DNA from: Thermodesulfobacteriota bacterium
GTDB taxonomy: Bacteria > Desulfobacterota > SM23-61
Direction: 5' to 3'
Assembly (NCBI GenBank): GCA_030018715.1
Contig: JASEHN010000031.1
Coordinates: 1-14,457 of the forward strand
Length of the DNA: 14,457 nucleotides
Positions 1 through 6,801 of the stretch are shown in pieces; position 1 is the stretch's first letter; each line of letters starts with the position of its first letter. A model generated the notes under the pieces. It searched no databases. It saw nothing but the letters and a program-made list of their open reading frames with translations, and was not told the origin of the DNA. A program made the translations under genes and the position numbers.

Positions 1-54
1 GACTCCTGCTTTCGCAGGAGTGACGGCTTTTCTGACTTTTTACGAGTTCATCAA
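1..54. repeat. Right end of a MITE-like dispersed repeat, cut by the window edge
   Basis: Positions 34-54 are the terminal repeat seen at both ends of the complete copy at 12174-12342: the core GACTTTTTACGAG is identical and the following ...TCATCAA is shared. Inside it lies a perfect 8-bp hairpin, ACTCCTGC (2-9) and GCAGGAGT (14-21) with a TTTC loop, followed by TGACGG, matching the ...GGTGACG segment of the other copy. The rest of the element lies left of base 1. It carries no gene and looks like a non-autonomous element or extragenic repeat. It abuts the remnant of an ATPase gene described next. Confidence 0.75.
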
Positions 55-260
55 TGATGACCCAGTCCTTGAAATCGGGAGGGATGAAATTCGACAACCG
101 TTGCGGATTGGCTATTAAATCATTTTAAAGCTCTGCTTCCACGAGGTCAATATAGACCGAATTTGGAAAGGTAGATTGAACCCATGTGGTTTTGCCAGTT
201 CCTCGGGGGCCGAACAAGAAGAAACTTTTTTTGCGGCGGCTGGATTAATCTGGAATACAT
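47..260 (-). pseudogene. Decayed AAA ATPase gene (COG1373-like), 5' fragment only
   Basis: Read on the minus strand from ATG at 260, the protein begins MYSRLIQPPQKK. After adding one base in the run of seven T (plus strand 226-232) it continues SFFLFGPRGTGKTTW, with a clean Walker A motif at 211-188, then YIDLVEAEL, a TAA stop (127-125), NDLIANPQRL, and WVIIDE, a Walker B motif ending at 47. This order matches the N-terminus of the COG1373 'ATP-binding protein, often with DUF4143' family. The defects are a homopolymer frameshift, an in-frame stop (probably TAT to TAA) and replacement of everything after Walker B by the repeat end at 34-54. The remainder of the gene, about 300 codons in the family, is not seen here. 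Sequencing error could explain the frameshift but not all three lesions. Family assignment is from recall of motif order, not a search. Confidence 0.7.
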
Positions 261-709
261 AACTCCATTTTGCATATATTTTTGGAGTTGCCAAGGAAAT
301 TTCTACAGATGCATGGTGGCCTCCCCCGTTTCGATATTGGGCGGCTTCAAGCAAGAGGAGATGGGGTCATTTTCAATAAACTTCAACCATTGGAAGGATT
401 TAGTCAAGGGTTTTTTCCAGGTCTGTTTCCGCTGAAGACCGAAGCGGACAACTTACATTCCGGCCTGCAATGGAAGCAAACGTCAACAACGACTGATTTG
501 GCAAGAAAGGATCAAGTCAAGTCCCGCCTACCGCTTTCACCTACAAAGTGTTGAGATTAGCCAACGTCAAGGAGTGATGATTTCTGATTGAAAGTGAGTA
601 TAACGCTCCACGTAAGCTGTGGGCGCGCCTAAACAACTTACCTCCCCACTTGGCTTTGCCACCAAGGCGACCGACAGCTTAAAGCCGGCCGTTCTCTGAT
701 TTTTTCCTC
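261..709. other. Gene-free stretch left of the restriction gene
   Basis: I see no convincing coding sequence on either strand in these 449 bases. Short open frames here have no recognisable motif or ribosome site. The only structure noted is the copy of a direct repeat at 529-601. The stretch lies downstream of the restriction endonuclease gene and upstream of the ATPase remnant, so a terminator for the former could be expected, but no GC-rich hairpin with a T run is visible. Confidence 0.5.
529..601. repeat. Direct repeat copy A, downstream of the restriction-modification pair
   Basis: Aligned without gaps to 2503-2575, 56 of 73 bases agree (my hand count, about 77%). The best-conserved core is CACCTACAAAG (538-548) followed by GAGATTA (553-559), with GATGATTT and GAGTAT further on. 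Both copies have the same orientation and lie just outside the methyltransferase-endonuclease pair. Mismatches are not concentrated at codon third positions, so it looks like a non-coding repeat. What it is (attachment site, element end, regulatory site) is unknown. Confidence 0.65.
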
Positions 710-1321
710 CTATGGTGCGATTCCAAGTATGACAAGCGGAACCGCCGGAACCCCTCGTCCTTGTCGCACGACGTTATAGAACTCGCCTTCATAGTAAGCA
801 ACGCCGGAGCTCATCTGTATTTGGAGAGACTTCATGGGCAGGATTTCAATACCTACATCAATGTGATCGCCGACATAGAAAGCGAGATGTTTGACAAACA
901 GATCGTAGGCTACGAAGGCGTACTTCCCAAACTGAATCTCGATAGCCACTCGTTCTTTGACGAAATCGGTCTGGTTGTAGCTGAAAATCGGCGTTTCTCC
1001 CGCTGCAACGATTTCCTTCTTCTGTTCATCGGGTGACATGGTCAGTGTTTTGCGAATCAGTTTCTCGCTCCTCGTTACCCAGTAACTAACACGACTTTCC
1101 TGCCAGTTCTTTGCGCGAAGCAGTCCCTTGAACGCCGCATTCATGTCTATCGGACTATAAAGCAATTCGCCCTTCATCGTCTTTTCTTTGGACACTTTGG
1201 TCCTGCATTTGTCGGCCTGCACGGAGGCAATGACGGACTGAATTTCCTGCCATAGATTGGGCTTGTGAACTAGGAGGAATTCGAGGCCGTTCAAATGCGA
1301 GTATTTTTCAATAATCTTCAT
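710..1321 (-). CDS. Type II restriction endonuclease, BstYI/BglII family (predicted RGATCY)
   Basis: 203 residues, the same length I recall for BstYI of Geobacillus, and with the same landmarks in order: N-terminal YSHLNGLEF, KCRTKVSKEKT near residues 39-48, LLYSPIDMN near 53-61, NQTDFVKERVAIEIQFGKY near 116-134, DVGIEILPMKSL near 155-166, and the C-terminal RQGRGVP...GIAP. The D-x9-E-x-Q active-site pattern is intact as Asp119, Glu128 and Gln130, equivalent to Asp84/Glu93/Gln95 of BglII. Enzymes of this family are homodimers cutting R^GATCY (BstYI) or A^GATCT (BglII) with magnesium. Its ATG overlaps the stop of the methyltransferase by four bases (ATGA, 1318-1321), so translation is probably coupled and the methylase is made first. 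No truncation is visible. Family call is strong; exact specificity is inferred from similarity, not aligned. Confidence 0.85.
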   Translation of the reverse strand: MKIIEKYSHLNGLEFLLVHKPNLWQEIQSVIASVQADKCRTKVSKEKTMKGELLYSPIDMNAAFKGLLRAKNWQESRVSYWVTRSEKLIRKTLTMSPDEQKKEIVAAGETPIFSYNQTDFVKERVAIEIQFGKYAFVAYDLFVKHLAFYVGDHIDVGIEILPMKSLQIQMSSGVAYYEGEFYNVVRQGRGVPAVPLVILGIAP

Positions 1322-2337
1322 TGGGCGGAATACCTCTGCTTCCTTGTCGGCTTCTCCAGTAAAACCATTTGCTTGCTCTTCTGCTTGGCTATCCAGGGTG
1401 ACATGGTCAAACTGTTACCCGCCTCAATCGGATCATAAACGGGTTTGTTCATCGGACGAGTTCGCAAAGTTCCCGCAAGCTCCTGTTCAATCCTCTGTTT
1501 TGCCACTTGCACATACCTTGAAACGATTTCCGCGCCGGCGCCCCTCCGTTTGTGGCGGATGGCCGCGATAATTGTGGTTCCTGTTCCTAGGAACGGATCT
1601 AAAACCCAATCCCCTTCATTCGTCATGGATAAAACTATCCGTTCTATCAATTCCACCGGGAATTGGCAGGGGTGATCAGTCTTTTCTATATGATTACTCT
1701 TGACGTTTGGGATAACCCATAAGTCACCAGGATTTTTTCCAAGCGGATTGCAGGAGTACTTCCCGGCATTCGGTCCTTTGAAGTATTTCTTTCCCGGGTA
1801 CTTTTGAGGAATTCTGACCGGGTCTAGGTTAAACACGTAATCATTCGATTTCGTAAACCAGATAATCGTTTCGTATCGTCCGGAAAATCGACGACTGCAA
1901 TGTAAGCCGTGTTCAAAGTGCCAGATGATCCGGTTGCGCATTCTTAGACCAAGTCGCGTGAATATCGGGTAGAGAACCGTGTCGATGGGAATAATGGCTC
2001 CTTCGTCCACGTAGTTTCCGATCTGCCAGCAAATGCTCCCGCGAGGCGAAAGGCATCTTACGCATTCCCCAATAACCGCCGCCTGCTGTTCAAGGTAGGA
2101 TTCCAGCTTGAGCCTCCGCTCATACTCCTTGCCGATATTGTAAGGTGGCGATGTGACAACGAGTTGCAGCGTTTCATTTGGTATATGGCGGAGCAATTCC
2201 AGGCAATCGCCGGGATAAACGACGATGTGTTCAGACGGGTCGTACATCTTGGCTATTTTTAGTTTCTCGAACATGGCTTTATGATACATAGATAGCAGCT
2301 TGTAGTCAACGGAGTCATCATTTTTTTCTTTTTTCAA
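1318..2337 (-). CDS. DNA methyltransferase of the restriction-modification pair, probably N4-cytosine, beta class
   Basis: 339 residues. The catalytic motif IV, TSPPYNIG (62-69), comes before the AdoMet-binding motif I, VLDPFLGTGTT (245-255), which is the beta-class order. A conserved HPCQFPVELIER block (222-233) follows the target-recognition region. TSPPY favours N4-cytosine methylation, although some beta-class adenine methylases also have it; M.BglII and the BstYI partner methylase are N4-cytosine enzymes as I recall, which fits the neighbouring nuclease. Role: protects host DNA at the nuclease's site. The longest frame starts at TTG (2337) directly after AAGGGGGG, a usable but unusual ribosome site. 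An ATG at codon 17 (2289) has no clear ribosome site, so the start is uncertain by 16 codons. The last codons overlap the endonuclease start. Confidence 0.85.
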   Translation of the reverse strand: MKKEKNDDSVDYKLLSMYHKAMFEKLKIAKMYDPSEHIVVYPGDCLELLRHIPNETLQLVVTSPPYNIGKEYERRLKLESYLEQQAAVIGECVRCLSPRGSICWQIGNYVDEGAIIPIDTVLYPIFTRLGLRMRNRIIWHFEHGLHCSRRFSGRYETIIWFTKSNDYVFNLDPVRIPQKYPGKKYFKGPNAGKYSCNPLGKNPGDLWVIPNVKSNHIEKTDHPCQFPVELIERIVLSMTNEGDWVLDPFLGTGTTIIAAIRHKRRGAGAEIVSRYVQVAKQRIEQELAGTLRTRPMNKPVYDPIEAGNSLTMSPWIAKQKSKQMVLLEKPTRKQRYSAQ

Positions 2338-2346
2338 CCCCCCTTC

Positions 2347-2360
2347 GTTAGGCGTAAGGC
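2347..2360. repeat. 7-bp tandem repeat, two units
   Basis: GTTAGGC followed directly by GTAAGGC on the plus strand, just upstream of the methyltransferase start. The unit GTAAGGC recurs on the minus strand at the end of the aldehyde oxidoreductase gene (7144-7157), so it belongs to a dispersed heptamer family in this genome. Two units alone could be chance. Confidence 0.4.
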
Positions 2361-2502
2361 ATCTTTAGGCCTCCTCACATGTCCTCATTATTTTTTGAAG
2401 ATTACAAAACAAAATTTATACCTTTCTATGGAGCCTGTCAATTGTGGACTTCAGGAAGAAGTCTTCTTCTGCGTGGAGAAATTTCCCACTTTCCTTCAAA
2501 TT

Positions 2503-2575
2503 TAACGCTGCCACCTACAAAGAGTGGAGATTATTAAAGGGCAATGATCGATGATTTTCGAATGAAATTGAGTAT
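2503..2575. repeat. Direct repeat copy B, upstream of the restriction-modification pair
   Basis: Partner of 529-601, same orientation, about 1.97 kb away, gapless with about 77% identity by hand count. The core is CACCTACAAAG at 2512-2522 and GAGATTA at 2527-2533; the right part shares GATGATTT (2550-2557) and GAGTAT (2570-2575). It lies between the RES gene and the methyltransferase gene. Confidence 0.65.
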
Positions 2576-2636
2576 TGCGGCCGAAATCACTTACTGGAAA
2601 ACGCTCAACGTTTTACGCTCGGGGTATATCGATCTA

Positions 2637-3401
2637 TTAGGTGCCTCCTGGGTCTTTATTGCCGATGTGGTCTTTCACCTGATAGGAATTTGGTCGCTGT
2701 TCGAACTTGAAGGAGATGTCTTTAACTTCAAAAAGAAGGCAGGCAATTAGATCTGCCACGTCGAGATCGAATAAGGCGATATTATGACCAGGGCCGAGAG
2801 AGCTACGGTAGCCGATGCCGTCGTATCCTTCTGCCTTAAATAGCTCTGCAAGGATCTGCGTTGGCACGTAAGCGGCGACATCGTCAGCTGGATCGACAGG
2901 CCGTGAAAACGCCCTATCTATGGCAAACCATACAGCCTTCTCGCGCTCGTCAGGTAGGGGTTCTTCAAAGTATACGATATTATGAACATCGGTTGTGCAG
3001 TTCACGATCCTGAGTTCTCGGAGGATTTCGAATGCGCCGACCGAGATCAGCGATCCGATCCATGGTCGTACTTCCGCCAATGCGGTTTCACGCTTCGTGG
3101 ATAGGTAGAGATAAGGAATACCTTTCGGATTGGCGCGTCCCTCGCCGGCACGATCTCTTAGGGGCTTCATCCTTTCCGCAGGATAAGGGAAATCCTCGTC
3201 CTCATACATCGGTTGATGGGCATGGCCGAGCTGTGCTCTCCACCAAACTCGATTGGCCGGAATAGTCTCGATTTGCTTCTTGCAGCTTTCTCGGACAGTT
3301 TGAAGGAATTCCTCAACCCCTGGGTCGTGGACGTACCGGGTCCGGCGCGTAGTCGCTTGCGCAAACTCCCAGTAGCTCTGCCAGGATTTGAACTCGGACA
3401 T
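2637..3401 (-). CDS. RES-domain protein, NAD+ phosphorylase-type toxin family
   Basis: 254 residues from ATG at 3401. The RES family is named for conserved Arg, Glu and Ser, here Arg55 (in VWWRAQLG), Glu110 (in ETALAEVRPW) and Ser200/201 (in GYRSSLGPGHNIALFD). The NPKGIPYLYLSTKRETALAE block (91-110) is the signature of the fold. Characterised RES toxins such as MbcT degrade NAD+ to ADP-ribose-1-phosphate and are held in check by an Xre/MbcA-type antitoxin encoded next door; none is visible on either side here. The protein is longer than compact RES toxins (about 150-180 residues) because of about 50 N-terminal residues of unknown role. A TTG five codons upstream (3416) is possible, but neither start has a strong ribosome site. 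It lies beside a restriction system, suggesting a defence or accessory locus. Activity is inferred from the family. Confidence 0.8.
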   Translation of the reverse strand: MSEFKSWQSYWEFAQATTRRTRYVHDPGVEEFLQTVRESCKKQIETIPANRVWWRAQLGHAHQPMYEDEDFPYPAERMKPLRDRAGEGRANPKGIPYLYLSTKRETALAEVRPWIGSLISVGAFEILRELRIVNCTTDVHNIVYFEEPLPDEREKAVWFAIDRAFSRPVDPADDVAAYVPTQILAELFKAEGYDGIGYRSSLGPGHNIALFDLDVADLIACLLFEVKDISFKFEQRPNSYQVKDHIGNKDPGGT

Positions 3402-3684
3402 TGAATGATCTCGCAAAGGGACCTAACGCCGGCCAGCCTAGTCTTACATCGCGTTGTTGACCATCTTCAATTCTAAACTATTTCTGTTGTGGTGCACAAT
3501 GTCTCCACGTATGCGGAGTTAAGGGATACTGGTTGAAATATACATATTTAAAGGAGAGTGGTCAACCCAAACTTTCAGGAAGAAAGTAACAATTTATTTG
3601 GATATTGTCCGCCGGATTAAGTTCTAATTATTCCCAATTTAGAACAAAGGGTATTTCTCCCTGAACTCTGCTGTTTAGGTGGTT
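3402..3684. other. Intergenic region between the ene-reductase and RES genes
   Basis: No gene seen. The inverted repeat at 3621-3645 is the only clear structure. The sequence on either side of it is AT-rich and would hold the RES promoter on the minus strand, but I find no convincing pair of promoter boxes. Confidence 0.45.
3621..3645. promoter_or_regulatory. Inverted repeat after the ene-reductase gene (weak terminator or operator)
   Basis: GTTCTAA (3621-3627) and TTAGAAC (3639-3645) form a perfect 7-bp dyad with an 11-nt AT-rich loop, 39 bases past the ene-reductase stop on the minus strand. Position suits a transcription end for the long operon, but the stem is AT-rich and not followed by a T run, so a protein-binding operator for the RES gene is equally possible. 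Confidence 0.35.
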
Positions 3685-4875
3685 TTACATAATAGGATGA
3701 GGAAGAAACCGCGGATCGAAACGCTCAAATCCGAGGCCGGGATTAACCGGGCAACGAACGGGAGAGTAGTCGACAATGGCCGCTTGAACGCACTGATAGC
3801 AGCGAATGCAGCGTTGAATCTCTTCGGGTCGCCCGTCCTTTACCTTCCGGGGCCAGAGGGGGTCGGCCAGGAGAGCCCGGGAAAGGGCAACCAAGGCAAT
3901 CGATCCAGCGGTAATGGCCTCGGCAGCTTTCCCCGGATCCTGGAAGTTCGGAGCCATGACCGGGATGGAAACTTTCTTTTGAATCACAGCGGCATCCTCG
4001 CTCATCGATCCCTCGTTCCGAGGAAAGACACGGATCAACGAGCCATAACAACCGTGACTTACCGATAGATAGTCGGCTCCGGCTTCCTGGATTGCTCTGG
4101 CCATTTGGATGGATTCCGGCAAATCAAGCCCCCGGGGGATATATTCTCTGGCGCTGAAACGGTAGCCCACTAAAAAATCGGGCCCCATCTCCTTTTTAAT
4201 CTCTTGCACCATATCCCGGGAAAGGCTCCAGCGCTTCTCGGGAGAGCCGCCGTATTCGTCGCGGCGCTGGTTGAAGTAGGGAGAGGTGAACTGGCCGAGA
4301 AGGTATCCGTGGGCACCATGAAGCTCGACCCCATCGAAGCCAGCCTTTTTGGCTCGCCCCGCCGCCTGAACCACAGAAAACTTTAAATCTTGAATCTCTT
4401 CCCTGGTTAAAGGGCGCGGCGGCTCCGGTTTTCTGTGGAGGAGGTCTTTTAGGTTCTCAGGAAGTTCATCCTGGGGTAAAGGGGCCGGTACATCCGAAGG
4501 CCCGACCAGGGGCCTGTTTTCGTAGGATTGCAGGGCTTGAGCTCCTTGGCCCGGAAGAAGCTGGAGCAAAGCTTTCGCTCCTCCCCAATGGATAACCTGG
4601 GCCAGGTCCCGCAGTCCCGGGAGGTGTTTGTCTGATCCCGCCCCCAGCCCGTAGCCTGGATTGAAGGCATAGCGAGCTGTAACGCCGGTAATCTCTACGA
4701 TGACTAACCCGACTCCCCCTGAAGCCCGGGCGAAATAATAGCAGAGACTCTGATCCGTCACATTTCCCCTGAGATCGCCCATGCCCACATAGGTGGGCGC
4801 CAGGACAACCCGGTTGGCCAGGCGAAGCTTACCCAGAGTGATTGGCTCAAATAGGGCTTCATGTTGGGATAACAT
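3685..4875 (-). CDS. Old Yellow Enzyme-type NADH:flavin oxidoreductase with C-terminal Fe-S motif
   Basis: 396 residues. An FMN-binding TIM barrel of the OYE/2,4-dienoyl-CoA reductase family runs from FEPITLGKLRLANRVVLAP (9-27) to about 345. The active-site segment HGAHGYLLGQF has His186, His189 and the Tyr191 proton donor; FNQRRDEYGGSPEKR (201-215) is the usual follow-on. After the barrel, cysteines 356, 359, 362 and 375 (CIRCYQC...RCPVNP) match the [4Fe-4S] site of dienoyl-CoA and 2-enoate reductases. The protein stops about 20 residues later, so the FAD/NAD domain of the long (about 650-residue) forms is absent. Electrons would have to come from a separate partner. The usual FMN-phosphate Gly-Arg region reads APNFQDP, with Asn where Arg is common. 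GGAGG lies 5 nt before the ATG. It is the last gene of the TRAP/AOR operon, 59 nt after the ligase. Likely role: reduction of an activated C=C bond in the cytoplasm. Confidence 0.85.
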   Translation of the reverse strand: MLSQHEALFEPITLGKLRLANRVVLAPTYVGMGDLRGNVTDQSLCYYFARASGGVGLVIVEITGVTARYAFNPGYGLGAGSDKHLPGLRDLAQVIHWGGAKALLQLLPGQGAQALQSYENRPLVGPSDVPAPLPQDELPENLKDLLHRKPEPPRPLTREEIQDLKFSVVQAAGRAKKAGFDGVELHGAHGYLLGQFTSPYFNQRRDEYGGSPEKRWSLSRDMVQEIKKEMGPDFLVGYRFSAREYIPRGLDLPESIQMARAIQEAGADYLSVSHGCYGSLIRVFPRNEGSMSEDAAVIQKKVSIPVMAPNFQDPGKAAEAITAGSIALVALSRALLADPLWPRKVKDGRPEEIQRCIRCYQCVQAAIVDYSPVRCPVNPGLGFERFDPRFLPHPIM

Positions 4876-4934
4876 TAACTCCTCCAGGGATTCCGGGACT
4901 CCTTGGCATTACCATTTCCACTCACAAACTGTTT

Positions 4935-6440
4935 TTATTGCAGCTTTCTCAATTCCTTCTTTAGCACCTTGCCAACCAGGCTTTTGGGCAGGGCTTTCAT
5001 AAAGGCAACCTCTTTAGGGACCAGAAAACTCGTAAGTTTCGCTTGGCAATATTCTATGATCTCCTCTGCGGTGGCGGTCTGCCCAGGTTTCAACACAACG
5101 AAAGCCTTGATATTCTCCCCATAGATGTCATCCTTGATCCCGATCACCGCTGCCTCGGATATTTGGGGATGCTTGAAAAGAACCTCTTCGATGACCCGCG
5201 GCGAGATATTTTCCCCGGCTTTGATAATCAAATCCTTCTTCCGGTCCGTGATCCAGAAGTAACCGTCTCCATCCACATAACCGACATCGCCCGTGTGGAG
5301 CCAGCCATCTCTTAGTATCTCCGCCGTTTCCTTTGGCTTATTCCAGTACCCTTTCATGAGCATGGGTCCTCTGATAACAATCTCTCCTTCTTTTCCCTGA
5401 GGAAGTACGTTTCCGTTATCGTCAACAATGCGCATCTCGGTTCCCTTCATGGGCAGGCCAATAGAACCGACCTTCTTTAAACCCTCCAGGGGGTTAACCG
5501 AGTTATTGGCGCCAGCCTCCGTAAGACCCCAGCCTTCAGTAATCTCAAAACCGAAGACCTCCTTAAACTTGCTCCAGGTCGCCAGAGACAGCGGCGCCGA
5601 TCCGGATATCCAGTATTTCATGGAACTCAAATCGTACTTCTTTGGCTCCGGGTATAAAAGCATAAAAATATACATGGTAGGAACCGCGGGCATAATGTTG
5701 GCCCGGTATTTCTCTATGGCGGCAAAAATGGTTTCTACGCTGAAGGAATTAAGAAGCACTGTTTTGCCCCGCCGGAAAAGGCCGTTGTTCATGGTGGCGA
5801 TGCCGTAGGAATGGCAGAGGGGGAGGGCGCTGATACTGGTCAACCCATCCGGCAGAGCCACGGTTTCGTACTGCATGCGGGCATTGGCATAGAGGCTGTA
5901 ATGCGATTGCATGACCCCCTTGGGCCGTCCTGTGGTTCCGGCTGTATAAATCAACGCCGCCAGTTCATCATCTTCTGTCTTCACAACGTCCATTTCTTCA
6001 GAACTTTTTTCAATAAGCGGCCAGTAAGAAAGAATCCCGTCAGGAACTTCTTTGTCTATGAGAATAACGTTCTTAAGGCCTGGCACTTTTGCCTGGCCCG
6101 CGCGTATTTTGGGCAGAAAGGCCTGGCTGCTGATCACTACTTGGGCGCCCGAATCCTCATAGATATAAGTGGTCTCTTCCTCTCCCACGAGGTAATTTAT
6201 CGGGACGACCACTGCCCCGCTCCCCCACACAGCCTGAAAGCCCTGGAGCACCTCCGGACAATTGGGCATCTGCAGAATAACCCTGTCCCCCCGTTTTACA
6301 CCGAGATTTTTTAGGGCATTGCCCAGTTTCTTGGCTGCTCTTATCATCTCCACATTGGTGATTTCCCGGTCCTCGAAGATAATGCTTCCATACTCACCCC
6401 GTTCCTTTACCCTCTCTTCAGCAAGCTTGGCGATATTCAT
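4935..6440 (-). CDS. Acyl-CoA synthetase (AMP-forming, class I adenylate-forming enzyme)
   Basis: 501 residues with all core motifs: P-loop YTAGTTGRPKGV (165-176), GWGLTEAG (303-310), WLHTGDVG (380-387), the hinge region DRKKDLIIKAGENISP (399-414) and the catalytic lysine Lys491 in PKSLVGK near the C-terminus. It would activate a carboxylic acid to its AMP ester and then to the CoA thioester in the cytoplasm. Length fits medium/long-chain fatty acid or alicyclic/aromatic acid ligases (about 500-520), and substrate cannot be chosen from the motifs. The ATG at 6440 is preceded by AAGGAGG at ideal spacing. A 361-bp gap with a repeat separates it from the upstream carrier gene, so it may have its own promoter. 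Shared strand and the TRAP system upstream suggest it activates the imported acid. Confidence 0.92.
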   Translation of the reverse strand: MNIAKLAEERVKERGEYGSIIFEDREITNVEMIRAAKKLGNALKNLGVKRGDRVILQMPNCPEVLQGFQAVWGSGAVVVPINYLVGEEETTYIYEDSGAQVVISSQAFLPKIRAGQAKVPGLKNVILIDKEVPDGILSYWPLIEKSSEEMDVVKTEDDELAALIYTAGTTGRPKGVMQSHYSLYANARMQYETVALPDGLTSISALPLCHSYGIATMNNGLFRRGKTVLLNSFSVETIFAAIEKYRANIMPAVPTMYIFMLLYPEPKKYDLSSMKYWISGSAPLSLATWSKFKEVFGFEITEGWGLTEAGANNSVNPLEGLKKVGSIGLPMKGTEMRIVDDNGNVLPQGKEGEIVIRGPMLMKGYWNKPKETAEILRDGWLHTGDVGYVDGDGYFWITDRKKDLIIKAGENISPRVIEEVLFKHPQISEAAVIGIKDDIYGENIKAFVVLKPGQTATAEEIIEYCQAKLTSFLVPKEVAFMKALPKSLVGKVLKKELRKLQ

Positions 6441-6801
6441 GATTTCCTCCTTCCGGCAAAGCGGTCATTGGAAAAGTCTAACCACAGAGAACGTAGAGAA
6501 ATATATAAACCAGGGAGAAGCGCAACCGGAGCAAGGCCCATAAGCCTCTCCTCTGAGGCTCTTGCAAAAGTCCTAAACACCGTCATTCCCGCCCCCGCTT
6601 TCGCGAGGGTAAACTTCAGCGGGAATCCAGGGCAGCCTGAAAAATCTGGATTCCGGGTCGCGCTGCGCTTGCCCGGAATGACGATTGGGAGGCAACCTTT
6701 GGGTGATTGGCCAAATGAATTTATTTAAGGGCAGTAAATAGCATAATTTTCATGGCCATATCAAGGGAAAAAATTGGCTGAAAAAGAAACGGTGTGCCTG
6801 T
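6441..6801. other. Long gap inside the operon between moaD-like gene and ligase
   Basis: 361 bases with no gene. It holds a decayed MITE-like copy (6558-6683), an AT-rich part at about 6715-6780 directly downstream of the carrier gene, and the ligase ribosome site (just above 6440). No clear terminator or promoter is visible. The open frames crossing it on the plus strand have no motif. Confidence 0.5.
6558..6683. repeat. Decayed copy of the MITE-like repeat
   Basis: Left end CTCTTGCAAAAGTC (6559-6572) resembles the terminal repeat of the 12174-12342 copy. Then comes CGTCATTCCCGC (6581-6592), a TAAACTTCAGC segment and GGAATCCAGG, all in the same order and orientation as at 12211-12260. CGTCATTCC (6581-6589) pairs with GGAATGACG (6675-6683), and CTGGATTCC at about 6646-6654 repeats GGAATCCAG in reverse. 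The right terminal repeat is not recognisable. It would make strong secondary structure in the operon transcript. Confidence 0.65.

Larger units (their letters stand above)
2338..2636. other. Intergenic region between RES gene and methyltransferase
   Basis: No gene supported. It contains copy B of the direct repeat (2503-2575) and a heptamer pair (2347-2360). An AT-rich block at about 2385-2425 on the minus strand offers a weak promoter match for the methyltransferase (TTGTTT, 16-nt spacer, TAATGA). A small dyad AAAACG/CGTTTT (2598-2603 and 2609-2614, 5-nt loop) sits 23 bases past the RES stop but lacks a T run, so it is a poor terminator. All regulatory readings here are tentative. Confidence 0.4.

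Noticed and set aside
115..354. 79-residue open frame on the minus strand over the ATPase remnant
   Set aside because: It is an out-of-frame reading; the frame with Walker A and B motifs is different and broken.
529..601. Direct repeat as coding remnant (plus-strand reading TYKVLRL... versus TYKEWRL... in the other copy)
   Set aside because: Differences fall at second as well as third codon positions and synonymous sites are identical, which does not fit selection on a protein. No family recognised.
2544..2750. 68-residue plus-strand frame starting beside the direct repeat
   Set aside because: Most of it is antisense to the C-terminus of the RES protein; no ribosome site or family match.
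2347..3430. Sequences like integron attC core sites (GTTAGGC at 2347, CCTAACG near 3423)
   Set aside because: The 7-base cores are degenerate and the two are in the wrong order and spacing for an attC pair around the RES or methyltransferase gene. At 2347 the heptamer repeat explains the match better.
5811..6314. 167-residue plus-strand frame
   Set aside because: Entirely antisense to the acyl-CoA synthetase; shadow of its codon bias.
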